Positions 52,386 to 62,387 are shown, counted from the first letter of the stretch. The stretch: 64,000 nucleotides of DNA from Clostridia bacterium (GCA_017560255.1 JAFYOI010000035.1:124001-188000); one strand, 5' to 3'. Numbers and translations: made by a program. Notes: a model not told the origin generated them from the sequence alone.

Positions 52386-53468
52386 TTGATTACTGCGTCT
52401 TTTGCAAGCGTAGCGGCAGGAGTATGGGGCAAAGCGTGGCCGATTTTGGTTGCAATCTTGCTTTTTGGTCTTGTAATTTTTATCCACGAATTCGGCCATT
52501 TCATTTGTGCAAAATGGTCGGGAGTAAAAGTCAATGAGTTCGCAATCGGTATGGGCCCCGCTCTTTTTAAGTTCAAAAAGGGTGAGACTCTTTACGCCCT
52601 GCGCCTTTTCCCGATTGGCGGTTACGTAAGTATGGAGGGTGAGGATGCGGAAAGTCCCGACGAGCGCTCGTTTGGAAAAGCAAAGGTATGGAAACGAATG
52701 ATTATCGTCGTTGCGGGTGCAATTATGAATTTGCTTCTTGGACTATTGCTTATCGGTTTTTACCTCGGTGTTTCGGGCGACCTTACCGAACCCGTCGTTG
52801 CAAAATTTGCCGACAATTCAACAAGTCAGAATTATGGCTTGCAACTTGGTGACGAGATAACCGACATCAACGGAATGAGAATTATAACAACGCTTGATTT
52901 TTCTCTTGCGATCAGCAGGGATACCGATGGCGTTGTTGATATGGTTGTTAAACGCGACGGCGAAAAAATTGAACTTCAAGGCATTAAGTTTGATATGAAG
53001 GAGTATGAGGACGGGCAGAAAATGATTCGTCTTGACTTTTTGATACAAGGGCTTGAGAACAATTTCTGGAACGTGTTGAAGCACTCGTTCAAATGGACGG
53101 CGTCGATGGCTCGGCTTGTTTGGATAAGCCTTGCCGACCTTATAACGGGCAACGTTTCGTTCAGCGAATTGTCAGGTCCGATAGGCATTGTTTCAATCGT
53201 TGCCGATTCCGCAAGGTCAATGTGGCAGGACGTAGCGCCGATACTCTATATTATGGCGTTTATCACCATAAACATCGGCACAATGAATCTGCTTCCTTTC
53301 CCTGCACTCGACGGCGCAAGATTTTTAATTCTGATTATCGAAGCGATAAGAAGAAAACCGATGAAACCGAAGTACGAAGGAATCATTCACGGTGTGGGAC
53401 TGATTATCCTACTCGGATTTATGCTGATAGTATCGGTCAGCGACGTGACAAAATTTTTCAGAGGGTAG
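52386..53468 (+). CDS. rseP: RIP metalloprotease RseP/RasP (site-2 protease)
   Basis: A 360-residue membrane protease with the zinc motif HEFGH (near residue 37), a single PDZ domain (about 140-210), and the second metal ligand region NLLPFPALDGAR near residue 300. Site-2 proteases cut anti-sigma factors and signal peptide remnants inside the membrane. TTG start follows TAGGAGAGG. It lies between dxr and ispG as in other Clostridia. Confidence 0.93.
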   Translation: MITASFASVAAGVWGKAWPILVAILLFGLVIFIHEFGHFICAKWSGVKVNEFAIGMGPALFKFKKGETLYALRLFPIGGYVSMEGEDAESPDERSFGKAKVWKRMIIVVAGAIMNLLLGLLLIGFYLGVSGDLTEPVVAKFADNSTSQNYGLQLGDEITDINGMRIITTLDFSLAISRDTDGVVDMVVKRDGEKIELQGIKFDMKEYEDGQKMIRLDFLIQGLENNFWNVLKHSFKWTASMARLVWISLADLITGNVSFSELSGPIGIVSIVADSARSMWQDVAPILYIMAFITINIGTMNLLPFPALDGARFLILIIEAIRRKPMKPKYEGIIHGVGLIILLGFMLIVSVSDVTKFFRG

Positions 53469-53474
53469 ATTGCT

Positions 53475-54527
53475 ATGCTTGATAGAAGAGTAACAAAAGA
53501 AGTCAAAATTGGCGGTGTGAAAATCGGTGCAACAAATTCCGTAAAGGTGCAGTCAATGCTTAACGTGCGCTGGGATGATACTGACGGCAACGTAAAACAG
53601 GCGATTGAACTTGAAGAAGCGGGTTGCGAAATAGTAAGAGTATCCGTGCCGACTTTGGAGGCAGTGAAACTTATTCCCGCAATAAAATCAAAAGTTAATA
53701 TTCCGCTTGTTGCTGATATTCATTTTGATTATAAAATCGCACTTGAGAGTATTGAGGCAGGCGTTGACAAAATCAGAATAAATCCCGGAAATATTGGCTC
53801 GGATGAACGCGTGCGTGCAGTTGCAAACGCTTGCAAATCGAAAGGTGTGCCGATAAGAATCGGCGTAAACAGTGGTTCGCTTGAAAAGGAGATTCTTGCA
53901 AAGTACGGCAAAGTTACCCCCGAGGCGCTTGTTGATAGCGCTCTCTATCACGTTCAACTTTTACATAAGTATGATTTTGACGATATTGTTATTTCAATCA
54001 AATCTTCAAACGTTATCGATATGATAAAAGCGTATGAACTTATGAGTGAACGTGCGTCCTATCCCTTGCATCTCGGTGTTACTGAGGCGGGTACGCAGCG
54101 TATGGGACTTATCAAATCGTCCGTGGGAATCGGTTCTTTGCTTGCGCACGGAATAGGTGATACAATCCGCGTTTCTCTTACCGCAAATCCCGTGGAGGAG
54201 ATTGCGGCCGGCTTTGATATTTTGCGTTCAGTCGGATTGAAAACCGATTGCCCGATGATTGTCAGTTGCCCCACTTGCGGCAGGACTCAGATTGATCTGA
54301 TTTCGCTTGCCAATGAGGTTGAAAGCAGGCTCAGGACTTGCAAAAAGTCGATAAAAGTTGCTGTTATGGGCTGTATAGTAAATGGCCCGGGTGAAGCGAA
54401 AGAGGCCGACATCGGCATCGCGGGCGGCAATGGTTGCGGCGTAATTATCAAAAAGGGCGAAGTGCTCAGAAAAGTTACCGAAGATAAACTTGTAGATGAG
54501 TTAATGCAGGAAATTGAAAAATTATAG
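53475..54527 (+). CDS. ispG: 4-hydroxy-3-methylbut-2-en-1-yl diphosphate synthase (flavodoxin)
   Basis: A 350-residue GcpE/IspG protein: VKVQSMLNVRWDDTDGNVKQ at the N-terminal TIM barrel, ADIHFDYKIA, RINPGNIGS, and a C-terminal [4Fe-4S] domain with Cys in SCPTCGRTQIDL and VMGCIVNGPGEAKEADIG. It makes HMBPP in the MEP pathway. It starts 6 bp after rseP and occupies the place where Bacillus has proS. Confidence 0.95.
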   Translation: MLDRRVTKEVKIGGVKIGATNSVKVQSMLNVRWDDTDGNVKQAIELEEAGCEIVRVSVPTLEAVKLIPAIKSKVNIPLVADIHFDYKIALESIEAGVDKIRINPGNIGSDERVRAVANACKSKGVPIRIGVNSGSLEKEILAKYGKVTPEALVDSALYHVQLLHKYDFDDIVISIKSSNVIDMIKAYELMSERASYPLHLGVTEAGTQRMGLIKSSVGIGSLLAHGIGDTIRVSLTANPVEEIAAGFDILRSVGLKTDCPMIVSCPTCGRTQIDLISLANEVESRLRTCKKSIKVAVMGCIVNGPGEAKEADIGIAGGNGCGVIIKKGEVLRKVTEDKLVDELMQEIEKL

Positions 54528-54539
54528 TGGTGAAAAATT

Positions 54540-57500
54540 ATGGGAAATACCTTTATAAATACTTTTAACGGTTTTCTTGATTTTACAAAAGTTTCGGAAG
54601 CAATCCGGAATTGTGAAGTTGAGGAAGTAACGGTGGACAGCGAAAAAAGAGTTATTGAAGTGGTCTGCCTTTTCAATCAGATAGAATCCTTAAAAAATAT
54701 CAGGTGTGCTGAATCGGTTATTGCAAAAGCGATGAATTTGTCGGGTGCGTCAATCAGCCCAAAATTCCCTGCTGAGTTGTTTGGTGCGGATTATTACCCC
54801 GAACTTGTTGAGTTTATCAAATTCACAAACCCCTCAATGAGCGGCGTGTTCATTGATTCAACCGCAACTTATGAAAACAAAGTTTTGTCAATCAACCTTA
54901 TCAATGGCGGACTTGATATCATTGAAAACAACGGTTTGGTGGAGGCTATCAGAGGCATCATAAAGTCAATGTTCGGTATTTATGTCGAGGTTGAATTTAC
55001 GGGCAGAACGGAAATGTTTGCTGATAGTGAAGAATATGAAAATATGATGGCTCAGGTTGAGCGTCAGATTATTGAGGACGAACTCAAAAAGCAGAAAGAA
55101 AAGGAACGTGAGCAGAGGGAGAAAGAGGAGAGCGTTGAGGATTTTGACGAAAAAAATCCTATCATCAGCGGATCCGAAAAGCATATTTTCGGTAAGGACA
55201 AGTTGCCAAAACTTGTACCTATTTCAACTCTTTCATACGATACGGGAAGTGCCGGCGTCTGGGGTGACGTTTTCGGTACTAACGTGAGGGAAACAAAGGA
55301 CGGCAGAAGAAATATTATCACTTTCAATATTACTGACTATACATCGTCATATACTGTCAAGGTGTTTGATTTCAAAGAAAATTGTAAGCCCATTCTTGAC
55401 AACATCAAAAACGGTGACACAGTTATCGTCAGAGGTGACGTGCAGGATGATAAATATATCGGTGAAACAGTTCTGAATGCCGATTCAATCTTTAAGGCAA
55501 GAAAGTACATCCGCCGTGATAACGCACCGCGAAAGAGAGTTGAACTCCATCTTCACACAACTCTTTCCCAGATGGATGGTGTTTCTTCTCCCGAAAGCCT
55601 TGTCAAATGCGCTGCTCACTTTGGTCACAAAGCGGTTGCGGTTACTGACCACGGTGTCCTTCAGGCATATCCCGAGGCTTGTAGTGCCGCTAAAAAAGCG
55701 GGTATAAAGTTAATTTATGGTGTTGAGGCGTACTTTATTGATGATATGATACCGATTCTCAAAGGCGAGAGCACAATGGCGCTCAATGGCAGTTACGTTG
55801 TCTTTGACCTTGAAACAACGGGTATCGGTGCGCTCAATGAGCGTATAACGGAAATCGGCGCAGTCAAAGTTGTCGACGGTAAGATTGTCGATAAATTTGC
55901 AACTTTTGTAAACCCCGGAAAGCCGATTCCCGAAAGAATAACGGAGATTACGGGCATTACTGATGAAATGGTTGCCGATGCACCCGATGAGAGTGTTGCA
56001 ATCCCGAAATTCATTGAGTTTTGTGCTGACAGTGTCCTTGTTGCACATAACGCAAACTTTGATATGTCATTTATCTCCGCGTCATGTAACAGACTCGGAA
56101 TTGATTTCAGACCCGCTTTCATTGACACTCTTGTACTTGCACGTTCAATTTATACTTCAATCAAAAATTACAAACTCGGCACAATTGCAAAGCATTTGCA
56201 ATTGCCTGAATATACAAGTCACAGAGCGTATGACGATGCGCAGACACTTGGTCTTATCCTCATCGATATACTCAGGGAGATAGGGGAGCAGTATCCCGAA
56301 ATCAGAACTCTTGATATGATTAACACGGGTTTTGGTACGGGTGACTACAAAAAACTCCGTCCCTATCATATGGTAATCCTTGTCAAGAATATGGAAGGAT
56401 TGCGTAATCTTTATATCCTTACTTCAAAAGCGCACGTTGATTATTTCTTCAAAAATCCCCGTATTCCGAGAAGTGAACTTGTCAAAATGCGTGAAGGTCT
56501 TATCATCGGCAGTGCCTGTGAGGCGGGCGAACTTTACCGTGCCGTCCTTGAGGGCAGACCGTTTGATGAACTTTGTGAGATTGCGTCTTTCTATGATTAC
56601 CTTGAAGTTCAGCCGAATGGCAATAATGAATTCCTTATCCGCAATGGTGACGTAAAGGATGAGGAAGCGCTTAATGAGATTAACCGCCAGATTATCAGAA
56701 TCGCTGACCATCTTGGCAAACCCGTTGTTGCAACCGGCGACGTTCATTTTATGAATCCCAGCGACGAGGCTTTCCGTCGAATTCTTATGGCGGGACAGGG
56801 CTTCAGTGATGCTGACAATCAGGCTCCGTTGTATTTTAAAACAACCAACGAAATGCTCGCTGATTTTGCTTTCCTCGGCAGAGAAAAAGCGGAAGAAATT
56901 GTAATTGATAACCCCAATATGATAGCGGATATGATTTCTGATGATATTCAACCTATTCCAAGCGGTAAATACGCTCCGTCCATTCCGGGTGCGGTTGAGG
57001 ATTTGCAGCAGATTTGTTGGGATACGGCAAAGTCAATCTATGGTGATCCGTTGCCGCAGATTGTATATGACCGACTTGACCGAGAGATAAACTCAATCGT
57101 TAAACACGGTTTCTCCGTTTTGTATATGATTGCGCAGAAACTTGTAAAGAACTCCGTTGATAACGGCTATCTTGTCGGCTCAAGAGGCTCTGTCGGTTCG
57201 TCATTCGTTGCAACAATGCTTGGCATTTCCGAAGTAAACCCCCTTGCACCGCACTATGTCTGCCCGAATTGCAAACACAGTGAGTTCTTCACTCACGGTG
57301 AAGTTGGCACAGGCGTTGACCTGCCCGATAAAGACTGTACCGAATGTGGCACAAAGTATCATAAGGACGGCTTTGAAATTCCGTTTGAAACCTTCCTTGG
57401 CTTTGACGGAGATAAAGAGCCTGATATTGACCTTAACTTCTCCGGTGAGTATCAGGAGCGTGCTCATAAATATACCGAGGTGCTTTTCGGTGAAGGTCAG

Positions 57501-58859
57501 GTTTTCAAAGCGGGTACAATTTCCGGTGTTGCTGACAAAACCGCTTTTGGTTACGTTAAGAATTATCTTGCTGAACGTGGCATCACCGCAAACAGAGCGG
57601 AGATTGAGCGTCTTTCCCTCGGTTGTACGGGTATCAAGCGTACAACGGGTCAGCACCCCGGTGGAATGCTTATCATTCCCAAGGAGTACGATGTTTACAA
57701 ATTCACCCCCGTACAGTATCCCGCAGACGATAAGGAAAAGGGCAAGATGACAACCCACTTCCCGTTCAAATATCTGCACGATACCATCCTTAAACTTGAC
57801 CTTCTTGGCCACGATATTCCGACCATCTACAAGTATCTTGAAGATGCTACGGGTATTCCCGTAATGAGTGTTGACATCGGTGACAGAAAGGTTATGAGCC
57901 TTTTCACATCACCCGAAGCGCTCGGAGTTACTTGTGAGGACATTGACTGCAATACCGGCACTTTGTCAATTCCCGAAATGGGAACGGAATTTGTGCGCCA
58001 GATGCTTATTGATGCTCAGCCTCAAACCGTTGCCGATTTGCTTCAGATTTCGGGACTTTCACACGGTACTGACGTGTGGCTCGGTAACGCGCAGGATCTT
58101 ATCAATGACGGAACGTGTACCATTTCCGAAGTTATCGGAACGCGTGACAGTATTATGACGTATCTTCTCCATAAGGGGCTTGAACCCAAGATGGCGTTTA
58201 AGATTATGGAGATTACAAGAAAGGGTAAAGCGCCCGAAGCGCTTACCGATGAGCATAAGGAATGTATGCGCAAAAACGGAGTGCCCGAGTGGTACATAAA
58301 TTCTTGTCTGAAGATCAAGTATATGTTCCCCAAGGCGCACGCCGCCGCTTACGTTACAGCCGCGTTGCGTGTTGCTTGGTACAAAGTTTATAAACCCATT
58401 GAATATTATTCCGCTTATTTCACTGTGCGCGGAGGTGACCTTGACGCTGAAGCGGCTTTGAGAGGTAAACACGCGGTAAAAGAGCGTATGATGATGATCA
58501 AAATGAAGGGTAAGGAAGCGACTGCAAAGGATCATTCCCGTTTTACAATTCTCCAGATTGTGCTTGAAATGCTTGCAAGGGGAATTGAGTTCTTGCCCGT
58601 TGATATTTATAAGTCTGAAGCGAGAGTGTATAAGATTGAGGATGGTAAAATCAGACTTCCTTTCTCTGCACTTGAGGGACTTGGAGAAAACGCTGCGGCT
58701 GCACTTGCAAAAGCAAGGGAGAGCGGCGGGGAGTTTATCTCCGTTGAGGACTTCCAGACAAGAGCAGGTGTTGGTAAAAGCGTTATTGAAACCTTGCAGG
58801 AGGCAGGAGCGCTCGGCGGCTTGCCCGAAAGCAATCAACTCAGTTTGTTTGACTTTTAA
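54540..58859 (+). CDS. polC: DNA polymerase III alpha subunit, Gram-positive type PolC
   Basis: The 1439-residue replicase has an N-terminal domain with a coiled, Glu/Lys-rich linker (about 175-205), an OB fold (about 240-330) and a PHP domain opening ELHLHTTLSQMDG (about 335). A DEDD proofreading exonuclease starts VFDLETTG (about 420). A Cys4 zinc site CPNC...CTEC lies near 907-940, and the catalytic palm has EPDIDLNFSG (about 958). The C-terminal end QLSLF is a beta-clamp binding motif. It is the last gene of the uppS run. Length is standard and no frame damage is seen. Confidence 0.97.
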   Translation: MGNTFINTFNGFLDFTKVSEAIRNCEVEEVTVDSEKRVIEVVCLFNQIESLKNIRCAESVIAKAMNLSGASISPKFPAELFGADYYPELVEFIKFTNPSMSGVFIDSTATYENKVLSINLINGGLDIIENNGLVEAIRGIIKSMFGIYVEVEFTGRTEMFADSEEYENMMAQVERQIIEDELKKQKEKEREQREKEESVEDFDEKNPIISGSEKHIFGKDKLPKLVPISTLSYDTGSAGVWGDVFGTNVRETKDGRRNIITFNITDYTSSYTVKVFDFKENCKPILDNIKNGDTVIVRGDVQDDKYIGETVLNADSIFKARKYIRRDNAPRKRVELHLHTTLSQMDGVSSPESLVKCAAHFGHKAVAVTDHGVLQAYPEACSAAKKAGIKLIYGVEAYFIDDMIPILKGESTMALNGSYVVFDLETTGIGALNERITEIGAVKVVDGKIVDKFATFVNPGKPIPERITEITGITDEMVADAPDESVAIPKFIEFCADSVLVAHNANFDMSFISASCNRLGIDFRPAFIDTLVLARSIYTSIKNYKLGTIAKHLQLPEYTSHRAYDDAQTLGLILIDILREIGEQYPEIRTLDMINTGFGTGDYKKLRPYHMVILVKNMEGLRNLYILTSKAHVDYFFKNPRIPRSELVKMREGLIIGSACEAGELYRAVLEGRPFDELCEIASFYDYLEVQPNGNNEFLIRNGDVKDEEALNEINRQIIRIADHLGKPVVATGDVHFMNPSDEAFRRILMAGQGFSDADNQAPLYFKTTNEMLADFAFLGREKAEEIVIDNPNMIADMISDDIQPIPSGKYAPSIPGAVEDLQQICWDTAKSIYGDPLPQIVYDRLDREINSIVKHGFSVLYMIAQKLVKNSVDNGYLVGSRGSVGSSFVATMLGISEVNPLAPHYVCPNCKHSEFFTHGEVGTGVDLPDKDCTECGTKYHKDGFEIPFETFLGFDGDKEPDIDLNFSGEYQERAHKYTEVLFGEGQVFKAGTISGVADKTAFGYVKNYLAERGITANRAEIERLSLGCTGIKRTTGQHPGGMLIIPKEYDVYKFTPVQYPADDKEKGKMTTHFPFKYLHDTILKLDLLGHDIPTIYKYLEDATGIPVMSVDIGDRKVMSLFTSPEALGVTCEDIDCNTGTLSIPEMGTEFVRQMLIDAQPQTVADLLQISGLSHGTDVWLGNAQDLINDGTCTISEVIGTRDSIMTYLLHKGLEPKMAFKIMEITRKGKAPEALTDEHKECMRKNGVPEWYINSCLKIKYMFPKAHAAAYVTAALRVAWYKVYKPIEYYSAYFTVRGGDLDAEAALRGKHAVKERMMMIKMKGKEATAKDHSRFTILQIVLEMLARGIEFLPVDIYKSEARVYKIEDGKIRLPFSALEGLGENAAAALAKARESGGEFISVEDFQTRAGVGKSVIETLQEAGALGGLPESNQLSLFDF

Positions 58860-58860
58860 C

Positions 58861-58888
58861 TTGTTATGTGATACTCTTTTGATATACT
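58861..58888 (+). promoter_or_regulatory. Promoter of the zinc-ribbon membrane protein gene
   Basis: TTGTTA (58861-58866), 16-bp spacer, TATACT (58883-58888), with extended TGA. It supports the GTG start at 58911 rather than the earlier frame opening. Confidence 0.55.
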
Positions 58889-58910
58889 GAAAAAGTTGGG
58901 AGTGTTTTGT

Positions 58911-59819
58911 GTGAAATATTGTCAGAATTGTGGTATTAAACTTGACGATAATGCGAATTTCTGCATTGAGTGCGGAGGGACGGCTGCGGATAACTCAGGC
59001 GGGGCACCATCCGATTATTCTTCGGTTTCCTTGCTTTCTGCAAATTCCGTCATGGATACGGTGAGGGATCGCGCAAAGTCAACACTGTTTTTGGCAACGC
59101 TCATTGTTTTTACCGTTATGTTGTCGCTGACGTTTATGATCTCGCTTTATAATGCGGTGGTAACTCCGACTGTAAGAATTACAATCGGTGGTATGGTTTC
59201 TTTTTCTGCATCACGTGTGGCGTCACTTGTTACCGCAGTTGTTGGTACTGCGCCGAACGCTTTGATTCTTACAGGATTGTGGATGACGTACAGATCTGCA
59301 AATAATGATGAGCAAATCAGCACCTCCGGACTTTCACTGATAAGGGTAATGCTGGTAATTTTACTTGTATTGCTGTGTGTTGCTTTCCCGATTATCATAT
59401 TGGGACTTGTGTTGTTTTTGGTTGGTATGGACAGTATCAGCAATCAGGACTTACAATATATCTTCGGCTCTTTCTTTGACGGACCTGTGATAAGGGACGA
59501 TTTGTCGGTTTTGTTGATAACTATCATTATCATTTTGGTAATAGTCGCTGTTTTTGCGATTATCTATTATGCAAAGGCGATTGGAACGGTAAAATCAATC
59601 AAGGCAACTATCGAAACAAATACGGTGATGGGAAAGATTTCTGGTTTCGTTGCGATTTTGGCGATAATCGGAGGAGTATTTTTCGCATTGGGTACTCTTA
59701 TTTCGATAACCGAGAGTTCGTTGATTACACTTATTTGTGATTTGTCAAGGGCTGCAAGTTTCATACTTTTCGGCAGTGTTCTTGGCAATTTCAAAACCAG
59801 AATAGAAGCGCTTAAATAA
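58911..59819 (+). CDS. Zinc-ribbon membrane protein of unknown function
   Basis: A 302-residue protein with an N-terminal zinc ribbon (KYCQNCGIKLDDNANFCIECG, two CxxC pairs) and then about five hydrophobic segments. This is the widespread zinc-ribbon plus membrane-domain type found in Clostridia, with no assigned function. GTG 58911 follows GGGAG (58898-58902). It stands alone behind polC, with its own promoter and a strong terminator. Confidence 0.75.
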   Translation: MKYCQNCGIKLDDNANFCIECGGTAADNSGGAPSDYSSVSLLSANSVMDTVRDRAKSTLFLATLIVFTVMLSLTFMISLYNAVVTPTVRITIGGMVSFSASRVASLVTAVVGTAPNALILTGLWMTYRSANNDEQISTSGLSLIRVMLVILLVLLCVAFPIIILGLVLFLVGMDSISNQDLQYIFGSFFDGPVIRDDLSVLLITIIIILVIVAVFAIIYYAKAIGTVKSIKATIETNTVMGKISGFVAILAIIGGVFFALGTLISITESSLITLICDLSRAASFILFGSVLGNFKTRIEALK

Positions 59820-59831
59820 TTGAATAATCAA

Positions 59832-59872
59832 AACCGCCCGTAATCACGTGTGTGATTACGGGCGGTTATTTT
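59832..59872. terminator. Bidirectional terminator after the zinc-ribbon gene
   Basis: Perfect 15-bp arms (59832-59846 and 59853-59867) around the loop CGTGTG, with TATTTTAT following. Confidence 0.9.
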
Positions 59873-59886
59873 ATCGCTCAAAACTA

Positions 59887-60561
59887 TTACACTTTTAACG
59901 TTTTGAGATATTCTTTTTGTTCTTTTGTTATACGGAAACTTTCGATGGATTTTTGAATCGCTTTGTTGTGCGTCCATTTTTCAAGTTTTCTTTGTTCTAC
60001 GTAGGGGAGAGTCGACTCGTACTGCTTTGCGAGTGCCGTTGCGAAAAACCACGCAACCATCATCTTAACGTAATATTCGTCCGACTTGACCTGCGCTGCG
60101 ATTTTAAGATATTCCTCTTTGAATTCATCGTCAAGATAAAAACACATCAGCATTTCGAGCGCAAATCTCACCGTGTACGGTTTGTCGGATTTAACCCATT
60201 CATTGATTTTTAAAAGCAATTCCGACGGATGCTTTTTAAAAACTTTCGGGCGCATCATATCACAGGTTGCCCAGTTGTCAATGTGGGGGAGAAATTTCTC
60301 AATCTGCTCAATCATCTCTCCGTAATCCTTCGTCTGCTCAATTATTGCAACGTGCAGGTTGTTTTCTTCAAAATATCTGTGAGGCAGTTTTTCTGTGAAC
60401 CTGCGTTTTTGCTCGGGTGTGAGTGACTTTGCAAGTTTTCGTATCAGTGGGGTGCGTATGCCGATAACAGTTTTTTCATCAACTGTCGGAATAAGTTTTA
60501 TCATAAACTCTCTGTACTGCACATCCTGCAATTCAAACAATCGTTTCTGAATTTCCGTCAA
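59887..60561 (-). CDS. DNA alkylation repair protein (AlkD-like HEAT-repeat)
   Basis: A 224-residue, wholly helical protein: GIRTPLIRKLAKSL, FEENNLHVAIIEQTKDY, LPHIDNWATCDMMRPKVFKKHP, VRFALEMLMCFYLDDEF and YYVKMMVAWFFATALAKQY. It follows the HEAT-repeat pattern of AlkC/AlkD glycosylases, including the Trp and Asp of DNWATCD seen in the DNA-binding cleft. AlkD removes bulky or charged N-alkyl purines. It starts with TTG, with AAAGGA upstream. It is second in an operon with the gene at 60587. Confidence 0.85.
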   Translation of the reverse strand: MTEIQKRLFELQDVQYREFMIKLIPTVDEKTVIGIRTPLIRKLAKSLTPEQKRRFTEKLPHRYFEENNLHVAIIEQTKDYGEMIEQIEKFLPHIDNWATCDMMRPKVFKKHPSELLLKINEWVKSDKPYTVRFALEMLMCFYLDDEFKEEYLKIAAQVKSDEYYVKMMVAWFFATALAKQYESTLPYVEQRKLEKWTHNKAIQKSIESFRITKEQKEYLKTLKV

Positions 60562-60586
60562 AATATCATCATCCTTTTTGTGCGGA

Positions 60587-61090
60587 TTATATTCTTGTCA
60601 GAAGGAATAGATATACTCCCAATGGCACAAAACCAATAACCCAGTCCAGAATTGAATTTGTGTGTCTGCTTCTTCCGTTTGGTCCTCTGCGGATTCTGAA
60701 AAGTACAAACGGTTGATCAAAGCGTTCAAGATTATGATAAATTAACGATTTGAACGTGGCGATAATTTCTATAATTCCAAGTATAATAGCAATAATTATG
60801 CTTGGAATCCGCAACCGGCTTATCCACGAAAGAGTAGTTGCAAAAAGAAAAACCGCAAGTGTGATAAGAAATAAATAGTTGATATAGTAAAAGCTGCCGA
60901 GATTGCGTTGCTGATGCAACTGCTTGTATAGCCAGTAATTTGCCATACCTTTTTTATTCTTTCTTACAAAGCTTTTGCTTATTTTAGACACCTTGCAGTA
61001 TGACGAAATCCCTGCTCTGAAATAGAGATAATAGATAAGACCGAAAATTAAAAAGATGATGTTGAGAAGAAAGTAGTCCAAAGGTTTCAC
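60587..61090 (-). CDS. Membrane protein of unknown function (four helices)
   Basis: A 167-residue protein with four hydrophobic segments (about residues 7-26, 70-86, 92-112, 148-165) and basic loops such as KSFVRKNKKG and RIRRGPNGRSRH. I do not recognise a family. The annotated GTG 61090 overlaps AAGGG; a TTG at 61081 has better spacing. It precedes the AlkD-like gene by 25 bp behind one consensus promoter, so the two are probably co-expressed. Confidence 0.6.
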   Translation of the reverse strand: MKPLDYFLLNIIFLIFGLIYYLYFRAGISSYCKVSKISKSFVRKNKKGMANYWLYKQLHQQRNLGSFYYINYLFLITLAVFLFATTLSWISRLRIPSIIIAIILGIIEIIATFKSLIYHNLERFDQPFVLFRIRRGPNGRSRHTNSILDWVIGFVPLGVYLFLLTRI

Positions 61091-61114
61091 CCCTTGTGTA
61101 GTTTTGTTGTTATG

Positions 61115-61143
61115 ATTATAAACTAAAACAAGGGATAATTCAA
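61115..61143 (-). promoter_or_regulatory. Promoter of the membrane protein / AlkD-like operon
   Basis: Reverse strand TTGAAT (61138-61143), 17-bp spacer, TATAAT (61115-61120). Confidence 0.8.
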
Positions 61144-61147
61144 TGTG

Positions 61148-61759
61148 TTATTCTTTGCTGATTACCTTTTTCTGCCAGGACTTTTCGTTGCACTTGGGGC
61201 ATCTCATCCGTCTTTTTCTGCCAAGGTGCGGCGCTATATTAACCGCTTTGTAGGTCGGCACGTATCTGTGGCCGCATTTCGGGCATTCGTAATATCCCGC
61301 AATCTGCTCAATACGCAGTGCAAATAAACATCCGATGATGAAAAGCACAAAGCCGATTCCGATAAGAGTGAATTTTACAAAGTCCTCCATCTGAACAAAA
61401 ATCGCAATCGCTAACATTACAAAAAGTGTTACAGTAGCCGTAATGCCAATGAAAACCTCAAGCGTCAGCATACGTCTGTCCGTCATTTCCTTTTGCTTTA
61501 CCATTTCAATCAGTTTGTTTTCAGCCTCTTTGTTGTAGTTCTCCATTGTCACAACCTCCCCACTTAATAAGTCGTTTACGTTGATGCTGAGAATTTCGCA
61601 CAGTTCAAGCATAATGGAGGAGTCGGGCAAGGATTTTCCCGTTTCCCATTTTGAAACCGCACGATCAGTGATGCTCAGTTTCTCTGCCAACTGCATTTGT
61701 GTCAGGTTTACGCTTTTTCTGCGCTCAGCGATGAATTTTCCAATCTTAATCTGGTCCAT
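61148..61759 (-). CDS. XRE-family transcriptional regulator with membrane and zinc-ribbon domains
   Basis: A 203-residue protein. An N-terminal HTH_3 domain (IGKFIAERRKSVNLTQMQLAEKLSITDRAVSKWETGKSLPD, residues about 5-45) is followed by two hydrophobic helices (about 105-150) and a C-terminal zinc ribbon (CPKCGHR...CPKCNEK). It is a membrane-tethered DNA-binding regulator common in Clostridia; targets are unknown. ATG 61759 follows AAAGGAGGCG; an earlier frame opening lacks a site. It has its own promoter. Confidence 0.82.
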   Translation of the reverse strand: MDQIKIGKFIAERRKSVNLTQMQLAEKLSITDRAVSKWETGKSLPDSSIMLELCEILSINVNDLLSGEVVTMENYNKEAENKLIEMVKQKEMTDRRMLTLEVFIGITATVTLFVMLAIAIFVQMEDFVKFTLIGIGFVLFIIGCLFALRIEQIAGYYECPKCGHRYVPTYKAVNIAPHLGRKRRMRCPKCNEKSWQKKVISKE

Positions 61760-61781
61760 TCCGACGCCTCCTTTCATTTTC

Positions 61782-61810
61782 AGTATAACCGCGCCTTTGC
61801 ACACAGTCAA
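61782..61810 (-). promoter_or_regulatory. Promoter of the XRE regulator
   Basis: Reverse strand TTGACT (61805-61810), 17-bp spacer, TATACT (61782-61787). Confidence 0.8.
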
Positions 61811-61881
61811 CAAACCATCAGTTGAGCGGGGGAATTAACTGCGGTTTACAGACGTTTTATCCCGCTTTGCTGACCAAACAA

Positions 61882-61909
61882 TAAAAAAGCACTACACAAC
61901 AGTGTAGTG
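61882..61909 (-). terminator. Terminator of the small lipoprotein gene
   Basis: Arms CACTACAC (61890-61897) and GTGTAGTG (61902-61909); the minus strand continues with CTTTTTTATT. Confidence 0.85.
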
Positions 61910-61986
61910 TTTTGCAGTATAACGGTGTACAAACAAGGCAAAGAAAAGTGATTAGGTGTGTAATCTAGCGTTTGACAAATTGGAAT

Positions 61987-62307
61987 TTAACCACCAGGTC
62001 GATATCCCTCGTAGGTGTTGTAGGCAACACCGTTTTCGTCAAACTGAATGAAAACAAGCCATTCTGGGTCTGTACCCAAAAATCCTTTCTTTGGCTCTTG
62101 GATGGTATATCCGCAAGCGGTATTTCTATATAACCCATCATCACTAATGGGCATGCCACAGCAATCGAATTTTCCATATTCTGCTTCGATTTGTGCGGAT
62201 GTCTTCCCGATATAGTCCTCTGCGTTATACTTTTGCTTGGTACTGCATCCAGCAAGAGTGAACAAGAACAAAATACAAATGATGATTGTTGCAATTTGTT
62301 TTCTCAT
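61987..62307 (-). CDS. Small lipoprotein with a BamE/OmlA-like motif
   Basis: A 106-residue protein with a signal peptide and lipobox LAGC (Cys at about residue 21). The mature part starts STKQKYNAEDYIGKTSAQIEAEYGKFD, which has the short helix-turn pattern (GKTSAQIEAEYG) seen in BamE/SmpA-type domains of Gram-positive lipoproteins. No further function can be inferred. GGAGGAGG precedes the ATG. It has a strong promoter and terminator of its own. Confidence 0.75.
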   Translation of the reverse strand: MRKQIATIIICILFLFTLAGCSTKQKYNAEDYIGKTSAQIEAEYGKFDCCGMPISDDGLYRNTACGYTIQEPKKGFLGTDPEWLVFIQFDENGVAYNTYEGYRPGG

Positions 62308-62347
62308 CGGAATGCCTCCTCCGTCAAATTCAAGTTTGTCTAATTAA

Positions 62348-62376
62348 ATTATATCACAAATTAAGTTGTTTTGCAA
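62348..62376 (-). promoter_or_regulatory. Promoter of the small lipoprotein gene
   Basis: Reverse strand TTGCAA (62371-62376), 17-bp spacer, TATAAT (62348-62353). Confidence 0.8.
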
Positions 62377-62387
62377 ATAAGTTATAA